A stretch of DNA of 64,000 nt from Ancylobacter sonchi. Lineage in GTDB: Bacteria > Pseudomonadota > Alphaproteobacteria > Rhizobiales > Xanthobacteraceae. Location: positions 310,001 through 374,000 of the forward strand of contig NZ_JAHBGF010000046.1 of assembly GCF_018390695.1 (NCBI RefSeq). Direction: 5' to 3'. Made by a program: the position numbers and the translations under genes. Positions within the stretch are counted from its first letter, which is position 1, and each line of letters starts with the position of its first letter. Below, one piece after another: positions 8,589 to 17,462 of this stretch. Under the pieces are notes generated by a model that was given only the letters and a program-made list of their open reading frames with translations, searched no databases and was not told the DNA's origin.

Positions 8589-9902
8589 TCAGCGCCGCTC
8601 GTACCAGTCCTGCAGACGGTACCAGGCGGCGACGATGGGCAGGAACCACGGGTTGGGATCGCCGGCATAGAACGGCACGGCGGCGAAATCCTCGCGGTCG
8701 AAGGCGGTGGGACGGTTCTGCCGCCCGAGGATCTTCTGCGCCGTCTGGTAGCCGAGATAGCTCATCAGCGCGACGCCGTTGCCGTTGCAGCCGACCGCGA
8801 AATCGGTGAGGTCGCGCTTGCCCATATGCGCGACCTTGTCGACCGTCATGGCGACGAAGCCGCTCCAGGCATGGCTGATCTTGTACGCCTTCAGTTCCGG
8901 ATAGATCTCGGTCATGCGGGCATGGATGGCGGGGGCCGCCTCGCGGTCGGTGGTCTCGGCGAGACCCGGCCGCGAGCCGAACAGGATGCGGCTGCCATCC
9001 GGCGAGGGGCGGGTATAGATCACGTCGCGCCGCGTGTCCGAGATCATCCGGCCCTTGGGGATCAGCGTCTCGATCAGGTCGGCGGGCAGCGGCTCGGTGG
9101 CGATCTGGTAGCTCTTCACCGGCACCACGCGCCGCGCGATATCCGGCGTGGCGTCCTTGCGGGTGTAGCCGTTGGTGGCGGTGACGACATGGGTCGCCAG
9201 CACGTCGCCGCGCGCCGTCGAGACCAGCTTCAGCCCGGCGGGGCCGTCCTGCACCGGCTTGGCGCGGGCATGCGAGCGCAGCATCACCCCGCTCGCCCGC
9301 GCCCGCTGGCGCAGCGCCCGATGATATTTGCCGGGGTGCAGCCCGCCATATTCGTCGATCAGCATGCCGCCGAAATAATAGTCGGAGCCGATCGCCGCCC
9401 GCTGGTTGGAGCGGTCGAAGAAGCTGACCGTCACGCCGGTCTTCTCGGCGAGGATGCGGCCATTGCGATGGATCGCCTCCATCTGGTTCGCCGCATGGGC
9501 GCCGAAGAAGCGGCCGGTGATCTTCAGGTCGGCGTCGAGGCCCTCGCCAGTGATCAGCGTCTGCAGATAGTCGAAGGAGCCGATGCTGTCGCCGATCATC
9601 CGCTCGAACAGCTCGGGATCGATGCCCTTGATGGCGCCGCCGACCACCAGCTTCTGGCCGCTCGACACCATGCCGCCGGAGCGGGTGGAGCCGCCCTCGC
9701 CGATGCGGTCGCCGTCCAGCACCACCACGCTCATGCCGGCGCGAGCCAGCTCGGTGGCGGCGTTGAGCCCGGCATAGCCGGAGCCGATCACCGCCACGTC
9801 GACCCGCGAAGGCAGCGGATCGAGGTCGGTCTCCGGCTCGGCCGCCTCCCACCAATAGGGCTGGTCCTTGAAGCCTTCCGCGAAAATGTCGTTCGCCGCC
9901 AT
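8589..9902 (-). CDS. FAD-dependent oxidoreductase, DAO family (PuuB-like)
   Basis: 437 residues. The N-terminal part has the dinucleotide-binding VAVIGSGYAGLNAATELARAG (about 34-54) followed by an acidic residue that binds FAD ribose (VVLDGD). GEGGSTRSGGMVSSGQ is the flavin-contact segment seen in gamma-glutamylputrescine oxidase and related amine or glycine oxidases; VGCNGNGVALMSYLG is the C-terminal FAD motif. These enzymes oxidise an amino group with O2 or a quinone. The gene lies 143 bases downstream of the amino-acid ABC transporter on the same strand, so the imported solute may be its substrate. It lacks a clear ribosome-binding site. The substrate is unknown. Confidence 0.85.
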   Translation of the reverse strand: MAANDIFAEGFKDQPYWWEAAEPETDLDPLPSRVDVAVIGSGYAGLNAATELARAGMSVVVLDGDRIGEGGSTRSGGMVSSGQKLVVGGAIKGIDPELFERMIGDSIGSFDYLQTLITGEGLDADLKITGRFFGAHAANQMEAIHRNGRILAEKTGVTVSFFDRSNQRAAIGSDYYFGGMLIDEYGGLHPGKYHRALRQRARASGVMLRSHARAKPVQDGPAGLKLVSTARGDVLATHVVTATNGYTRKDATPDIARRVVPVKSYQIATEPLPADLIETLIPKGRMISDTRRDVIYTRPSPDGSRILFGSRPGLAETTDREAAPAIHARMTEIYPELKAYKISHAWSGFVAMTVDKVAHMGKRDLTDFAVGCNGNGVALMSYLGYQTAQKILGRQNRPTAFDREDFAAVPFYAGDPNPWFLPIVAAWYRLQDWYERR

Positions 9903-10045
9903 GGCGCATGCCCTTCTTGAATGCGGCCGGCCGCCTGGCGCGCCACGCGGGCGTCGGGCCGGTCTGGATCGCGGGGGCGGGCCGCAGGGTCCGCCGAACT
10001 GTCAGGAAACCGGCCTCACGGCGTGTCGGTCAGAGCGGTTGCCGG

Positions 10046-10792
10046 TCAGAGGACCTGCCCGAGAAATTCGCGGGTACGCGGGTCCTGCGGCGCGTCGAAG
10101 ATCTGCGCCGGCGGGCCGCTCTCGACGATGCGGCCGTGATCGGTGAAGCACACCCGGTCGGCGACCTCGCGGGCGAACTTCATCTCATGGGTGACGAGGA
10201 TGCAGGTGAGGCCCTCATCCACCAGCTCGCGGATGGCGGTGAGCACTTCCTTGACCGTCTCGGGATCGAGCGCGGCGGTGACCTCGTCGAACAGGATTAC
10301 CTGCGGCTCCATGGCCAGCGCCCGGGCGATGGCGACGCGCTGCTGCTGGCCGCCGGACAGCTGGCCGGGATAGGCATCGGCCTTCTCCGACAGCCGCACC
10401 TTGGCGAGCAGCCGGCGTGCCCGCGCCTCGACCTCCCTGCGGTCGTGGCCGAGCACCTGGACCGGCGCCATCATCACGTTCTGCAGGGCGGTGCGGTGCG
10501 GGAACAGATTGTATTGCTGGAACACCATCGACACCTGGTGGCGCAGCGGGCGCATCTCCTTCTCGGTCTTCATCTTGTGCACCTCGTGGGTGCCAACGCG
10601 GATGGAGCCGGAATTGATCGGGATCAGCCCGTTGATGCAGCGCAGGATGGTCGACTTGCCCGAGCCGGACGGGCCGATGATGCAGACCGCCTCGCCGTCC
10701 TTCACGGCGAGCGAGATGCCCTTCAGCACCTGGAAGGCGCCGAAGCTCTTGGTGACCTGATCGAGCTCGATGAGGGCGTCGGTGCGGTTCAC
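10046..10792 (-). CDS. Polar amino-acid ABC transporter, ATP-binding protein
   Basis: 248 residues starting at GTG 10792; its GTGA overlaps the stop of the preceding permease gene, and AAGGGAGA lies upstream. The frame stays open far beyond this start, but that is a shadow. It has Walker A IIGPSGSGKST, Q-loop (MVFQQYNLFPH), ABC signature LSGGQQQR, Walker B VILFDEVTAALDPE and the H-loop VTHEM. The Q-loop FQQYNLFPH is typical of the HisP/GlnQ group that powers import of polar amino acids or opines. DEVT replaces the common DEPT, a normal variant here. It completes a cassette of binding protein, two permeases and ATPase. Confidence 0.95.
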   Translation of the reverse strand: MNRTDALIELDQVTKSFGAFQVLKGISLAVKDGEAVCIIGPSGSGKSTILRCINGLIPINSGSIRVGTHEVHKMKTEKEMRPLRHQVSMVFQQYNLFPHRTALQNVMMAPVQVLGHDRREVEARARRLLAKVRLSEKADAYPGQLSGGQQQRVAIARALAMEPQVILFDEVTAALDPETVKEVLTAIRELVDEGLTCILVTHEMKFAREVADRVCFTDHGRIVESGPPAQIFDAPQDPRTREFLGQVL

Positions 10793-11601
10793 AGGGAGTC
10801 TCCCTTGACCGACTGTTCCATGCGCCGCGCCAGCAGAGCCAGCGGGTAGCAAAAGGCGAAGAACAGGAACAGCGCGGTGATGTAGAAATAGACGATGACC
10901 CGTTCGTTCTCCATCGCCAGCAGCGTATTCAGCGTGGTGATCACGTCCTGAATGCCGGTGACGGTGGCGAGCGAGGTGGCGATCATCAAGAGCGCGTAGA
11001 GGTTCATCCAGCCGGGGATCATGCGGCGCAGCGCCTGCGGCAGGATGATCCGCCCATAGATCGCCATCGGCATGTAGCCGAGCGCGCGGGCGGCCTCCCA
11101 CTGGCCGGAATGGATCGACTGCACCGCGCCACGGATGATCTCGGCGAAATTCGCCGCCGTCGGCAGGGCAAGGCCGATCACCGCCTTCGCGAAGGCGGGG
11201 ATGGCGATCGACACCCCGAACAGCCGGACGTTGAACGGGATGATGTAGAGCATCGCGAACAGCAGCACGAGCCAGGGCGAATTGCGCAGGAAGTTCATCA
11301 CGAAGAAGCAGGGCACGCGCACCAGCCGGTTCTTCGCCAGCATGCCGAAGCCGAGCGCGGTGCCGAGCAGCGCCGCCATCGCCATGGCGCACAGGCTGAG
11401 GAACACGTTGAGCGCGAAGCCGCCCGAGAGCGGCCAGCCCGAGCCGTTGCCGGTGAGCAGGATCGGCAGCCGCGCCCAGACGCGTGCCCATCCCTCGCCG
11501 CCGCCGCCCGTCGCGTCGAGGGCGACCCAGGCGACGAGGGCGAGCGCGATGCCGAGCTGCACCGTGCGCTTCTTCCCGGCATAGGTTGCGATCAGCGCCA
11601 T
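10789..11601 (-). CDS. Polar amino-acid ABC transporter permease (second)
   Basis: 270 residues from ATG 11601, preceded by AAGGGGGCG; an ATG 18 bases earlier lies inside the upstream gene. The stop of the previous permease (11603-11605) is one base before this start, so translation is coupled. It has an N-terminal TM segment and the HisM/GlnP EAA loop (GAVQSIHSGQWEAARALG), which docks on the ATPase, near the middle. Later segments include MIPGWMNLYALLMIATSLA. The protein forms half of the membrane channel. It carries a longer first periplasmic stretch than its partner (residues 30-60). Confidence 0.94.
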   Translation of the reverse strand: MALIATYAGKKRTVQLGIALALVAWVALDATGGGGEGWARVWARLPILLTGNGSGWPLSGGFALNVFLSLCAMAMAALLGTALGFGMLAKNRLVRVPCFFVMNFLRNSPWLVLLFAMLYIIPFNVRLFGVSIAIPAFAKAVIGLALPTAANFAEIIRGAVQSIHSGQWEAARALGYMPMAIYGRIILPQALRRMIPGWMNLYALLMIATSLATVTGIQDVITTLNTLLAMENERVIVYFYITALFLFFAFCYPLALLARRMEQSVKGDSL

Positions 11602-11602
11602 C

Positions 11603-12319
11603 TCACGCCCCCTTGCCATAGCCGGGGAAGGCCAGCACCCGCTCGATGCGCACCATGCCCCAGGAGAGCAGGCTCACCAGCGAAACATAGATGAACAGCA
11701 CCAGGATCATCACCTCGGCGGTGCGGAAGGTGTCGTTGTAGATCTGGCCGGCGTAGTACATCAGTTCCGGCACCGTGATCACCGAGGCCTGCGAGGTGGT
11801 CTTGAACTGGTTGGTCATGATGTTGGTGAGCGCCGGCAGGCAGATGCGGCTGGCGATCGGCGCCTCGATGCGGCGGAAACGCTGCCAGCGGCTGTAGCCG
11901 AGCGAGCGTGCCGCCTCGGTCACCGCCCGCGGCAGGCTGTCGAGCCCGGAGCGGAACGCCTCGATGCACAGCGCGCCGCCGAACAGGCTCAGCGAGATCA
12001 GCGCGCAGGCGAAGGCGGAGAGCAGCGGCACGCTCACCCCGGTGGCCGGGTCGGTCATCCTGAGCCCGACGGTGCTGAGGGTGAAGTAGAAGAACAGCAT
12101 CTGCAGCAGCGGCGGGGTGTTGCGGAACACCTCGACGAACAATTCGATGACCGCGTCCAGCCAGGCGATGCGCAGCGTCAGCGCCAACGCGCCGAACAGG
12201 CCGATGACGAAGGCGATCGCCGAGGAGGCGAACGCCAGTTCGATGGTGGTGAGCGTCCCGCGGATCAGCCAGCCCTGATAGACCGGGTCGGCCAGCCACG
12301 AATAATCGAGATTGAACAC
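11603..12319 (-). CDS. Polar amino-acid ABC transporter permease (first)
   Basis: 238 residues, GTG start. The HisQ/GlnP family is shown by FVEVFRNTPPLLQMLFFYF, by IEAFRSGLDSLPRAVTEAARSLG, which is the EAA loop that touches the ATPase, and by ALTNIMTNQFKTTS. About five membrane segments. It follows the binding-protein gene by 25 bases and is coupled to the next permease. Together the two permeases form the channel for a small polar solute, likely an amino acid or opine-like compound. Confidence 0.95.
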   Translation of the reverse strand: MFNLDYSWLADPVYQGWLIRGTLTTIELAFASSAIAFVIGLFGALALTLRIAWLDAVIELFVEVFRNTPPLLQMLFFYFTLSTVGLRMTDPATGVSVPLLSAFACALISLSLFGGALCIEAFRSGLDSLPRAVTEAARSLGYSRWQRFRRIEAPIASRICLPALTNIMTNQFKTTSQASVITVPELMYYAGQIYNDTFRTAEVMILVLFIYVSLVSLLSWGMVRIERVLAFPGYGKGA

Positions 12320-12344
12320 GGCTCGGACCCCGCGGGACGTCAGG

Positions 12345-13169
12345 TCACGGCTTCAGCTTGGCCTTGGCGGCCTCGGCGCGCTCGGCGATGTACTTGGCGT
12401 GCGGCATGCCGTAGGTGGTCTCCCACTCGACCAGCTTGCCCTCGGCCTCGGCCTTGAGGATCGCCTTGTTCACCGCGTCGCGGAAGGCGACGTCGTCCTT
12501 GCGGATGCCGGCGGCCTGCGGGATGTACTCATAGGGGTCGATGGCGATCTTGTAGTCGGCCCAGTCGGCTTCCTCGGTCTTCTTGCGCAGCGTCATGTCG
12601 TCGAAGGCGAAGCCGACGCAGCGATTGTCCTTCAGCGCGCGATAGGCTTCCGGCTGGGTCTTGAAGTTGGTCAGGTTGATGCCGAAGGCCTCGGTGAGGT
12701 GCTTGTTGAAGTACGAGCCCTGGATGCCGCACAGGGTCTGGCCCTTGAGGTCCTCCCACTTGGCGAAGGTGGCGGTCTTCGGCGCCAGGATCGACGGGCC
12801 GGGGGCCGAGACGTAGTATTCGGAGAAGTCGATCACCTTGCCGCGCTCGGCGGTGACGCCCAGCGTCGCCAGGATGATGTCGATGCGGCCGGAATTCAGG
12901 AACTCGATGCGGTTCGCCGCGACGACCGGCACCAGCTCGACCTTACCGTCGGGGCCGAGCAGTTCCTTGGCGACGTATTTGCCGAGATCGACCTCGAAGC
13001 CGACGATCTCGCCCTTGTCGTTGAGGAAGCCGTAGGGCGGGTAGTCGTTCTTCACGCCGATGGTCAGCGTGCCCTTGGACTTGACGTCCGCCAGCGTGTC
13101 GGCGCTCGCCGCGCTCAGCCCGAGCGCCAGCAGCAGGGAAGAAGCGATCGTCAGGATGGATGTCTTCAC
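12345..13169 (-). CDS. Amino-acid ABC transporter substrate-binding protein
   Basis: 274 residues from GTG 13169, with a GGGGAC site upstream. Signal peptide about 1-23 (LTIASSLLLALGLSAASA). The mature protein starts with the SBP family-3 pattern GTLTIGVKNDYPPYGFLNDKG, continues GFEVDLGKYVAKEL and has the ligand-contact segment (RIDIILATLGVTAERGK) where an Arg and an Asp bind the amino-acid head group. Two Cys (TLCGIQG, NRCVGF) could pair. It catches the solute in the periplasm for the two permeases downstream. It is first in its operon and faces an IclR regulator. Confidence 0.95.
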   Translation of the reverse strand: MKTSILTIASSLLLALGLSAASADTLADVKSKGTLTIGVKNDYPPYGFLNDKGEIVGFEVDLGKYVAKELLGPDGKVELVPVVAANRIEFLNSGRIDIILATLGVTAERGKVIDFSEYYVSAPGPSILAPKTATFAKWEDLKGQTLCGIQGSYFNKHLTEAFGINLTNFKTQPEAYRALKDNRCVGFAFDDMTLRKKTEEADWADYKIAIDPYEYIPQAAGIRKDDVAFRDAVNKAILKAEAEGKLVEWETTYGMPHAKYIAERAEAAKAKLKP

Positions 13170-13329
13170 TGTAGGTCCCCGTCTGGTTGCGGTGGGTTCG
13201 GTGTCGTGCGGGAGGGCTTCGCCTCTTCGACTGGCTAGAAATTGGCCTGTCGTTCCCGTGCTCGATTTTTAGACATTGATTATCAGTTCTTCTCACACTA
13301 CAAGTGTATTGAGATAGTTTTATCATTAT
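13170..13329. promoter_or_regulatory. Divergent promoter region with a small inverted repeat (putative IclR site)
   Basis: This 160-base gap separates the binding-protein gene and the iclR-type gene, which read away from each other. It is AT-rich near the regulator. ACACT-ACA-AGTGT (13295-13307) is a perfect 5-bp inverted repeat about 25-35 bases before the regulator start. IclR proteins often bind such sites between divergent genes; binding here is inference. Confidence 0.45.
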
Positions 13330-14106
13330 GTGGAAAAATCAATGCCAGCTTCCAGCGCCGGCGGGTCGCAGCTGCTCGACAGAGCCGCGCTGCTGCTCGA
13401 CCTCATTGCCGATGGCAGCCCGGAGGGGGCGAGCCTGAAGGAACTGGTCGATCTCTCCGGCCTGAACACCGCGACCTGCCACCGCATCCTCAACACGCTG
13501 GTGGGCCACCGGCTGCTGGCGCGCGACGACAAGCGCAAGCGCTACCGGCTCGGTGCCAAGATGTTCATCTATGGCGCACGGGCCGCACGCGGGCCGGGGC
13601 TGATCAGCCGCTGCGAGATGAGCCTCGCCCGGCTGCGCAAGAAGACCGGCGAGACCACCCATCTGATGGCGCGCTACAATCACGATTCCATCTGCCTCGA
13701 CCGCCGCGACGGCGAATGCGTGGTGCAGACGCTGACCGGCTCGATCGGCGGCTCGGTGCCGCTCGGCGCCGGGCCGGGCAGCATCTCCATGCTCGCCTTC
13801 CTCGACCGCGAGGAACAGGAATTCATCCTGCGCGCCAATGCCGACCGGCTGGCGGATTTCCGCGACCTGCCGGTCGACAAGGCCTGGCGGCTGATCGAGG
13901 AGACGCGCGGGCGCGGCTATGCCGTCGATATCGGCGAACTGATCCCCGGCATCGCCGGCGTCGCCGTGCCGATCCTCAACGAGGCCGGCGTGCCGGTTGC
14001 CTCGCTGGGCTTCACCTTCCTGTGCGCCAAGATCGCGCCGGGGTTGGTCGAGAACTACGCCGCGCTGCTGCGCGCCGAGATCGACCTGATCGAGCGGCGG
14101 AACTGA
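13330..14106 (+). CDS. IclR family transcriptional regulator
   Basis: 258 residues from GTG 13330; an in-frame ATG at 13342 is equally possible and would drop four residues. Residues about 12-75 form the winged helix (LLDLIADGSPEGASLKELV, then NTATCHRILNTLVGH as recognition helix). The remainder is the IclR effector domain, with LGAGPGSISMLAFLDREEQ and a Cys-containing FTFLCAKIAP near the C terminus. These regulators control catabolic genes next door and respond to pathway metabolites. Position facing the amino-acid ABC cassette makes that cassette, and perhaps the two oxidoreductases, its probable targets. Confidence 0.93.
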   Translation: MEKSMPASSAGGSQLLDRAALLLDLIADGSPEGASLKELVDLSGLNTATCHRILNTLVGHRLLARDDKRKRYRLGAKMFIYGARAARGPGLISRCEMSLARLRKKTGETTHLMARYNHDSICLDRRDGECVVQTLTGSIGGSVPLGAGPGSISMLAFLDREEQEFILRANADRLADFRDLPVDKAWRLIEETRGRGYAVDIGELIPGIAGVAVPILNEAGVPVASLGFTFLCAKIAPGLVENYAALLRAEIDLIERRN

Positions 14107-14119
14107 GCGGGGAGGGCGG

Positions 14120-14150
14120 GGGCGCCGAAAGCTGGGGTCTCGCGGCGCCC
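14120..14150. terminator. Hairpin between convergent iclR and SDR genes
   Basis: GGGCGCCG (14120-14127) pairs with CGGCGCCC (14143-14150) around a 15-base loop, in the 51-base gap between two convergent stop codons. There is no T-tract, so it may slow or end transcription only weakly. Confidence 0.35.
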
Positions 14151-14157
14151 GCGTCGC

Positions 14158-14871
14158 TCAGAACGACTCTTCCAGTCGGCAGTTCACCGCGAATTCGGCG
14201 ACGCTCGAGGTGTTCGGCAGCTCGATGAGGAAGGCGATGCTGCGCGCGAGGTCCTCCGGCGAGGTCAGTTCCTCGGCGGGCACCTTGGCGAGCGGCAGCC
14301 CCATATCGGTGGCGACGAAGCCGGGGCACACCGCCGTCGCTCGGATGCCGAGCTCGAAGCCGGCATGGCGGATGGCATGGGCGAGGCCGGTCGCGGCGAA
14401 TTTCGACACCGAATACAGCCCGGAGCCGGCCGACTTCACCCGCTTGCCCGACAGCGAGGAGACGATGATCACCCGCCCGCGACCGCTGGCGGCGAGATCG
14501 TCCCACGCCGCCTTCACCAGCCGGCGCGGGGCGCCGACATTGACCGCCATCAGCTCATCGAAATCCGCGTCGCTGGTCTCGATGACCGTGCCACGGATCA
14601 TGATGCCCGCATTGGCGACGACGGCGTCGATGCGGCCGAAGCGCTCGCGCGCCGCCGCCACCCAGTCGGTCGCCGATTGCGGGTCAGCGGCGTCGTAGCG
14701 GTGCGCCGCGACAGTGCCGGCCACCTCGCTCGCCCAGTCGGGCAGAGCGGGGCTGCGCATGCCGAGCGACACGTTCCAGCCGGCCGCCGCCATGACCCGC
14801 GCGGTGGCGGCGCCGATGCCGCGTCCGCCGCCGGAGATGAGCACGGTGCGTGCGTCGGTGCGTTCGTTCAT
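14158..14871 (-). CDS. SDR family NAD(P)-dependent oxidoreductase
   Basis: 237 residues from ATG 14871, which has CGAGGAGACC just upstream; the longer frame to 14901 overlaps the preceding gene. It contains the Rossmann motif SGGGRGIGAATARVMA at about 14-29, NAGIMIRG, the catalytic Ser (VSSLSGKRV) and YSVSKFAATG with catalytic Tyr and Lys. It reduces or oxidises a carbonyl or alcohol using NAD(P). Its gene follows the DAO-type oxidoreductase by 22 bases on the same strand, so they probably form one operon and one pathway. The substrate cannot be read from the sequence. Confidence 0.9.
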   Translation of the reverse strand: MNERTDARTVLISGGGRGIGAATARVMAAAGWNVSLGMRSPALPDWASEVAGTVAAHRYDAADPQSATDWVAAARERFGRIDAVVANAGIMIRGTVIETSDADFDELMAVNVGAPRRLVKAAWDDLAASGRGRVIIVSSLSGKRVKSAGSGLYSVSKFAATGLAHAIRHAGFELGIRATAVCPGFVATDMGLPLAKVPAEELTSPEDLARSIAFLIELPNTSSVAEFAVNCRLEESF

Positions 14872-14893
14872 GTCGGTCTCCTCGCGTCCTGCG

Positions 14894-16216
14894 TCACGCA
14901 TGCGGCGGCAGCTCGGCGCCCTCGCGCCGCGCCGCGCGCGTATCCTGATGGCGGAAATAGCGCAGCCGCAGCTTCGGCGCGTATTCCATGTAGAGCGGCG
15001 CCGCCTTCAACGGCTCGACCTTCAGCGCGAGGTCCTTCTCCGGCACGCCGAGCGCCCATTCGGCGAGGATGCCGCCGAGCATCGAGCCGGTCGGCACGCC
15101 GCGCCCGGACAGGCCGGTGAGCGCGGCCACGCCAGGCGCGAGACCGTAGAGGCGTGGCACCGTCTTCACCTGCATGTCGAGTTCGCCATACCAGAAATAT
15201 TCCCAGCGGATCGGCTCCTTGATCTGCGGGTGCAGCCATTTCAGCCGGTCGGTCATCACCTGGCGGGTGTAGTCGAGGTCGCGGCCGCGTGCGCCCATCG
15301 GGAACATCGAGGCGACGATGCGGCCCTCGGCATTGTATTTGTAGACATAGATGTCGCCGCGCCCGTCATGCATGGTGGTGTTGTTGGGCAGCACCCTGGC
15401 GCGCGTCTCCGGGTCGAGCGGCTGGGTGGCGCAGACGAACACCCTGAGGATCTTGAAGCTGTCGTCGAGCTTCGGCCAGCCGGCAACCGTGTAGGCCCCG
15501 GTGGCGAACACCACCTTGTCGGCGACGACTTCGCCCTTCGCGGTCCTGACCTTCCAGCGCGCACCTTCCTTCTCGACGCCTTCCACCCGCGAGCCGGTGT
15601 GGAGGATGCCGCCTTCCTGCATCACCGCGCGGGCGAGGCCACGGGCATAGCCGAGCGGGTTCATGTGGCCGGCCTCGCCGTGCAGCCAGCCGCCATAGAA
15701 GCGCGGGCTGCCGGTGATCGCCTCGACCTCCTCGCGGCTGATCAGCCGCGTCTTGGCGCCGACGGCGTTGTAGCTGTCCACCTTGCCCTTCAGCGTCTCC
15801 AGGGCGCCGGGCCGCAGCGCGCCCATCACATAGCCGTTCTGCTGCCACTCGCAGTCGATCTGGTAGTCGCGGATCATCGCGCTGACCCGGTCATTGGCGC
15901 GGGTCTGGCGATGGATGAGCCGTTCCGCCCAGGGCTCGCCGAGCATCTTCCGCAGCGAGGCGATGCTGTAATAGCTGAAGGTCGGCGTGCAGTGGCCGGC
16001 ATTGCGGCCGGAGCCGCCGAAACCGGCCTCCTCGGCTTCGAGCAGCACCACCTTCACGCCCTGCTTCGCGAGTTCGAGCGCGGTGGTGAGCCCGGTGAAG
16101 CCGGCGCCGACGACGCAGACATCGGCGTCGAGGCGTTCCTCCAGCGGGCGGGTCTGAGGAGCGGGGCGGGCGGTGGCGTACCACAGCGTGGCGTCGAAGG
16201 GGGAGAACTTGCTCAT
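14894..16216 (-). CDS. FAD-dependent oxidoreductase, DAO family (gamma-glutamylputrescine oxidase-like)
   Basis: 440 residues. VCVVGAGFTGLTTALELAKQG (about 33-53) binds ADP of FAD; GFGGSGRNAGHCTPTFS is the flavin-contact segment shared with PuuB and related amine oxidases; TGLSGRGVPTGSMLGG is the C-terminal motif. The protein oxidises an amine or N-substituted amino acid. It is a distant paralogue of the enzyme encoded at 8589-9902, so two members of the family flank one amino-acid transporter. It leads the operon with the SDR. The 340-base gap upstream is AT-rich and likely holds its promoter. Confidence 0.86.
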   Translation of the reverse strand: MSKFSPFDATLWYATARPAPQTRPLEERLDADVCVVGAGFTGLTTALELAKQGVKVVLLEAEEAGFGGSGRNAGHCTPTFSYYSIASLRKMLGEPWAERLIHRQTRANDRVSAMIRDYQIDCEWQQNGYVMGALRPGALETLKGKVDSYNAVGAKTRLISREEVEAITGSPRFYGGWLHGEAGHMNPLGYARGLARAVMQEGGILHTGSRVEGVEKEGARWKVRTAKGEVVADKVVFATGAYTVAGWPKLDDSFKILRVFVCATQPLDPETRARVLPNNTTMHDGRGDIYVYKYNAEGRIVASMFPMGARGRDLDYTRQVMTDRLKWLHPQIKEPIRWEYFWYGELDMQVKTVPRLYGLAPGVAALTGLSGRGVPTGSMLGGILAEWALGVPEKDLALKVEPLKAAPLYMEYAPKLRLRYFRHQDTRAARREGAELPPHA

Positions 16217-16556
16217 TGTCGTGCCGTCGGGTGGGTATGCGGAAGGGTTGCCTATTTTCCGTACCCGATCACGCGCGAGGCAGATGCGCCATAAAATTCC
16301 ACATCAAGAAATTTCATATCGTAATATTTTCATATTATGGAATATTTGCGTAAGTCTCCATGCTCAAGGCTGGCCAGATGTGCCGTAAGGGAATGTCGGG
16401 CCGGCCGGTCCGGTTTTTTCGGCGCCGGGCAGCCGCGGCGGCCTTCTCGCCGGCGTTCACCTTGTCGCGCGAATACGGGCGGCGCTACCGCCGATTGTCT
16501 TGCACGCGCGCTTCGGCCGGGCCTAGATACGGGCGGCAAACCAATGGGGTGGCTGC
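16217..16556. promoter_or_regulatory. Divergent AT-rich intergenic region
   Basis: 340 bases between the oxidoreductase and transglycosylase genes. The part 16288-16345 is unusually AT-rich, with three near copies of a TTCATAT/ATATTAT motif, in a genome of high GC. This is the natural place for the oxidoreductase promoter and possibly a regulator site. The rest is GC-rich without a convincing gene. Confidence 0.45.
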
Positions 16557-17381
16557 ATGTTCGCGCGTTTTGACTGCCAGGCCGTGCTGAAGCGCGGCGC
16601 TCTCGTTCTCACCATGCTCTCGGCTCTCGCGGCGCCGGCGCTGGCCGCCCCCTGCGGCGATGACGGCGCGGGGTTCTCCGCCTGGGTGAGCGATTTCCGC
16701 AAGGCCGCTGCGGCGCAGGGCATCTCCCCCCGTGCGCTCTCGGCGCTCGACAATGTGCAGTACGACACCGGCGTCATCCGGCTCGACCGCAACCAGCGGC
16801 ACTTCTCCGTCAGCTTCGAGGAATTCATCGCCAAGCGGGTGGGCGCCGGGCGCATCTCGCAGGGCCGCGCCAAGCTGAAGCAGCATGCCGACCTGCTCGC
16901 CCGCATCGAGAGCCGGTTCGGCGTGCCGGGGCCGGTGCTGGTGGCGATCTGGGGCATGGAGACCGATTTCGGCGCCAACCAGGGCAACAAGCCGATTTTC
17001 CAGTCGCTGGCGACGCTGGCCTATGACTGCCGGCGCTCGGAATTCTTCACCGGCCAGCTGCTCGACGCGCTGCGCATTCTCCAGCGCGGCGATCTCTCGC
17101 TCGGCGAGATGAAGGGCGCCTGGGCGGGCGAACTCGGCCAGACCCAGTTCATGCCGACCTCCTATGTGCGCTTCGCCGTCGATTTCGACGGCAATGGCCG
17201 CGCCGACCTGATCCGCAGCCCGGCTGACGTGCTGGCCTCCACCGCCAACTATCTGCGCGGCTATGGCTGGAGCGGCAAGTCGTGGGAAAACGGCGCCAAT
17301 GCCGGCGCGCTGGCGGGCTGGAACAAGGCCGGGGTCTACCAGAAGGCCATCGCCTATTTCGCCAGCAAGATCGCCGACTGA
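16557..17381 (+). CDS. Lytic murein transglycosylase (MltB/SLT family 3)
   Basis: 274 residues. A signal peptide covers about 1-31 (VLTMLSALAAPALA), so it works in the periplasm on peptidoglycan, cutting the MurNAc-GlcNAc bond with formation of 1,6-anhydro-MurNAc. AIWGMETDFGANQGN places the catalytic Glu at residue 135. GELGQTQFMPTSYVRFAVD is the second conserved block. The C terminus matches the family catalytic domain; no peptidoglycan-binding domain or lipobox is attached, so this is a short soluble member. It is monocistronic and reads toward the adhesin-associated gene. Confidence 0.93.
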   Translation: MFARFDCQAVLKRGALVLTMLSALAAPALAAPCGDDGAGFSAWVSDFRKAAAAQGISPRALSALDNVQYDTGVIRLDRNQRHFSVSFEEFIAKRVGAGRISQGRAKLKQHADLLARIESRFGVPGPVLVAIWGMETDFGANQGNKPIFQSLATLAYDCRRSEFFTGQLLDALRILQRGDLSLGEMKGAWAGELGQTQFMPTSYVRFAVDFDGNGRADLIRSPADVLASTANYLRGYGWSGKSWENGANAGALAGWNKAGVYQKAIAYFASKIAD

Positions 17382-17462
17382 GCGGGCGATCGCCTGCTGG
17401 GTGCCGGGTCGCCGATCGGGCCGGGCCTGCCGTGAAATCACGCGGCAGGCGGTGGGGCCGCG

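Noticed and set aside
10793..11491. Long extension of the amino-acid ATPase frame
   Set aside because: Overlaps the permease gene; GTG 10792 has a ribosome site and begins the family sequence.
16330..16539. Small minus-strand frame in the gap before the transglycosylase gene
   Set aside because: Low-complexity Arg/Pro peptide without a start signal; the region is more likely promoter DNA.
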